Positions 62,906 through 64,000 of a stretch of DNA of 64,000 bases are shown piece by piece. Within the stretch, counting starts at the first letter, position 1. Each line of letters opens with the position of its first letter. The translations under genes and the position numbers were made by a program. The notes under the pieces were generated by a model. That model searched no databases, had not been told where the DNA came from, and saw only the letters and a program-made list of their open reading frames with translations. The DNA is from Sphingomonadales bacterium (lineage in GTDB: Bacteria > Pseudomonadota > Alphaproteobacteria > Sphingomonadales > Sphingomonadaceae): positions 1,178,001-1,242,000 of the forward strand of contig JADJAC010000011.1 in NCBI GenBank assembly GCA_016704425.1, given 5' to 3'.

Positions 62906-64000
62906 ATGGCGAACAAAGTAGGTTTGACGGACGCGAAGATCGCAGGACTCAAGGCGCCGGCGGCTGGTCAGATTGAGCTGGCCGATGGTATCGTCCCCGG
63001 CCTGAGGCTCCGCATGGGTGCCAGTGGTATCAAGACGTACATTCTGCGCAAGCGGGTTCAGGGCAAGTGGTTGAATGTGACCATCGGACGCCATGGTCCG
63101 AGTTTTACCCTCGCTCATGCGCGTAAGAAGGCGCGAGATCTGCTAGTAGATGTCGAGCAGGGCAAGAGCATTGCCAGGAAGCCGGGTGCTAAGAGGAAGG
63201 GGTCAAAGGGCGTCGGTACGGTCGCCGAGCTCTACGAGACGTATCTGTCCCAGCAGATCGAGGGCAAAAAGCGCAGCGCGAGGGAGTTCGATCGGGTCTT
63301 CCGAAAGTACATTGAGCCCGAGCTGGGAGACCGCCTTGCGGACTCCATTACCCGAGGTGACGTGAGCCGCTTTGTTGAGAGGATCGCATTCGAGCGGGGC
63401 AAGGAAACCCTGACGATGGCGCGGATCGTCTATCGCCATCTTTCGACCTTCTACACTTGGGCACTCACCAGACTTGAGCATATGCCCGCCAATCCCTGCC
63501 GGGACGCGTGGCGTCCGAAACGCAATGAACCTCGTGATCGCGTACTCAGCGACCGAGAACTCGCGGCGCTATGGCAATCTGCGCTCGAGGATGGCTATCC
63601 GTTCGGTCACCTTGTGCAGATGCTTGTCCTTACGGCTCAACGCCGGGGTGAAGTGCTCGATGCAGCTTGCGACGAGTTCGATTTCAAGGCGAAGGTCTGG
63701 ACCGTCCCAGGCGACCGAGCAAAAAACGGCAAAGCGAATGTGGTGCCGCTATCCGCTCAGGCTCTCGCAGTCGTCACGGAGGTATTCGTGGCCGCAGGGA
63801 TCGATCCTGGTGACGCCCACAAGCAATCCCAGATCCTGTTGGCATCGAAGGTCACCAGCACGAACAGCGTTAGCGGCCTATCGAAAGCATGGAAGCGGAT
63901 AAGAGCAAGCGTGGACGAGAAGCTCGGCTACGAGGCGGGTCACTTCACAATGCATGACATTCGGCGGACGGTGGCAACTGGTCTCCAGCGTCTCGGGATA
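62906..64000 (+). CDS. int: Tyrosine-type integrase (P4/DUF4102 family), 3' end beyond the window
   Basis: An open frame of 365 residues running off the window end. The N-terminal DUF4102-type domain (LTDAKIAGLKAPAAGQIELA, GIVPGLRLRMGASGIKTYIL) is followed by a SAM-like core-binding domain and the catalytic domain with the first Arg in LVLTAQRRGEVLD, Lys in GDRAKNGKANVVPL, and MHDIRRTVATGLQRL with His and Arg. The nucleophile Tyr lies beyond the end. It probably inserted the adjoining element at the tRNA-Lys gene. Confidence 0.93.
   Translation, partial: MANKVGLTDAKIAGLKAPAAGQIELADGIVPGLRLRMGASGIKTYILRKRVQGKWLNVTIGRHGPSFTLAHARKKARDLLVDVEQGKSIARKPGAKRKGSKGVGTVAELYETYLSQQIEGKKRSAREFDRVFRKYIEPELGDRLADSITRGDVSRFVERIAFERGKETLTMARIVYRHLSTFYTWALTRLEHMPANPCRDAWRPKRNEPRDRVLSDRELAALWQSALEDGYPFGHLVQMLVLTAQRRGEVLDAACDEFDFKAKVWTVPGDRAKNGKANVVPLSAQALAVVTEVFVAAGIDPGDAHKQSQILLASKVTSTNSVSGLSKAWKRIRASVDEKLGYEAGHFTMHDIRRTVATGLQRLGI

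Overview
The window looks like a chromosomal segment of an alphaproteobacterium, most likely a sphingomonad (Sphingomonadales). This is inference from gene content: a DivL-type cell-cycle pseudokinase with tyrosine in its H-box, AddAB instead of RecBCD, the tsaE-amgK-murU-addBA-trxA order, TonB-dependent receptors, short secreted Tyr/Gly-rich proteins and a fused cysNC. No rRNA gene and no complete tRNA gene was found.

Positions 1-16480 are mostly core genes: an FKBP-type isomerase, rpsU, two small exported proteins, ahcY behind a palindromic operator and a structured leader, then an overlapping chain divL-tsaE-amgK-murU-addB-addA followed by trxA, and the convergent ribosomal protein operon rpsF-rpsR-rplI. 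Positions 16481-19637 form a small accessory patch of unrecognised membrane or secreted proteins bracketed by two oppositely oriented long palindromic repeats. Positions 19638-37840 hold an SDR/TIM-barrel pair, a TPR protein, fabD-fabG-acpP-fabF-mltG, an acyl-CoA synthetase, a PilZ protein, a KAS III-like synthase, arfB, a free-methionine-sulfoxide reductase, pdhC-lpd, an amidohydrolase and a PAP2 phosphatase. Positions 37786-44590 hold a cobalamin-riboswitch-controlled btuB-btuF-btuC-btuD operon followed by a ZnuD-like receptor. Positions 44691-55066 hold a CoA-transferase, a membrane/AhpD-like fusion, a CRP-like regulator, a LytS/LytR pair, an HD protein, and cysD-cysNC-cysQ (sulfate activation and PAP removal) next to a divergent LuxR-type regulator.

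The last 9 kb is a scarred accessory region. It starts with a tRNA 3'-end remnant at 55100 and ends with a tRNA-Lys-derived attachment site (62730-62774) followed by a tyrosine integrase that runs off the window. Between them lie an intact malate synthase G, a cupin, and broken pieces of glutamate mutase subunit E, methylaspartate ammonia-lyase and a CaiB/BaiF CoA-transferase. The two mutE pieces lie on opposite strands and join at matching codons if the segment of about 57783-59971 is flipped back. The ancestral set (glutamate mutase, methylaspartate ammonia-lyase, a CoA-transferase, malate synthase) corresponds to key steps of the methylaspartate cycle of acetate assimilation known from haloarchaea. 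That makes this remnant the most interesting part of the window. A degenerate IS3-family element and an NYN/ADP-ribosylglycohydrolase chimera lie beside it.

Three otherwise normal chromosomal genes (addB, an acyl-CoA synthetase and a CRP-like regulator) each carry one extra base in or next to a short homopolymer, which suggests either sequence error or very recent decay.
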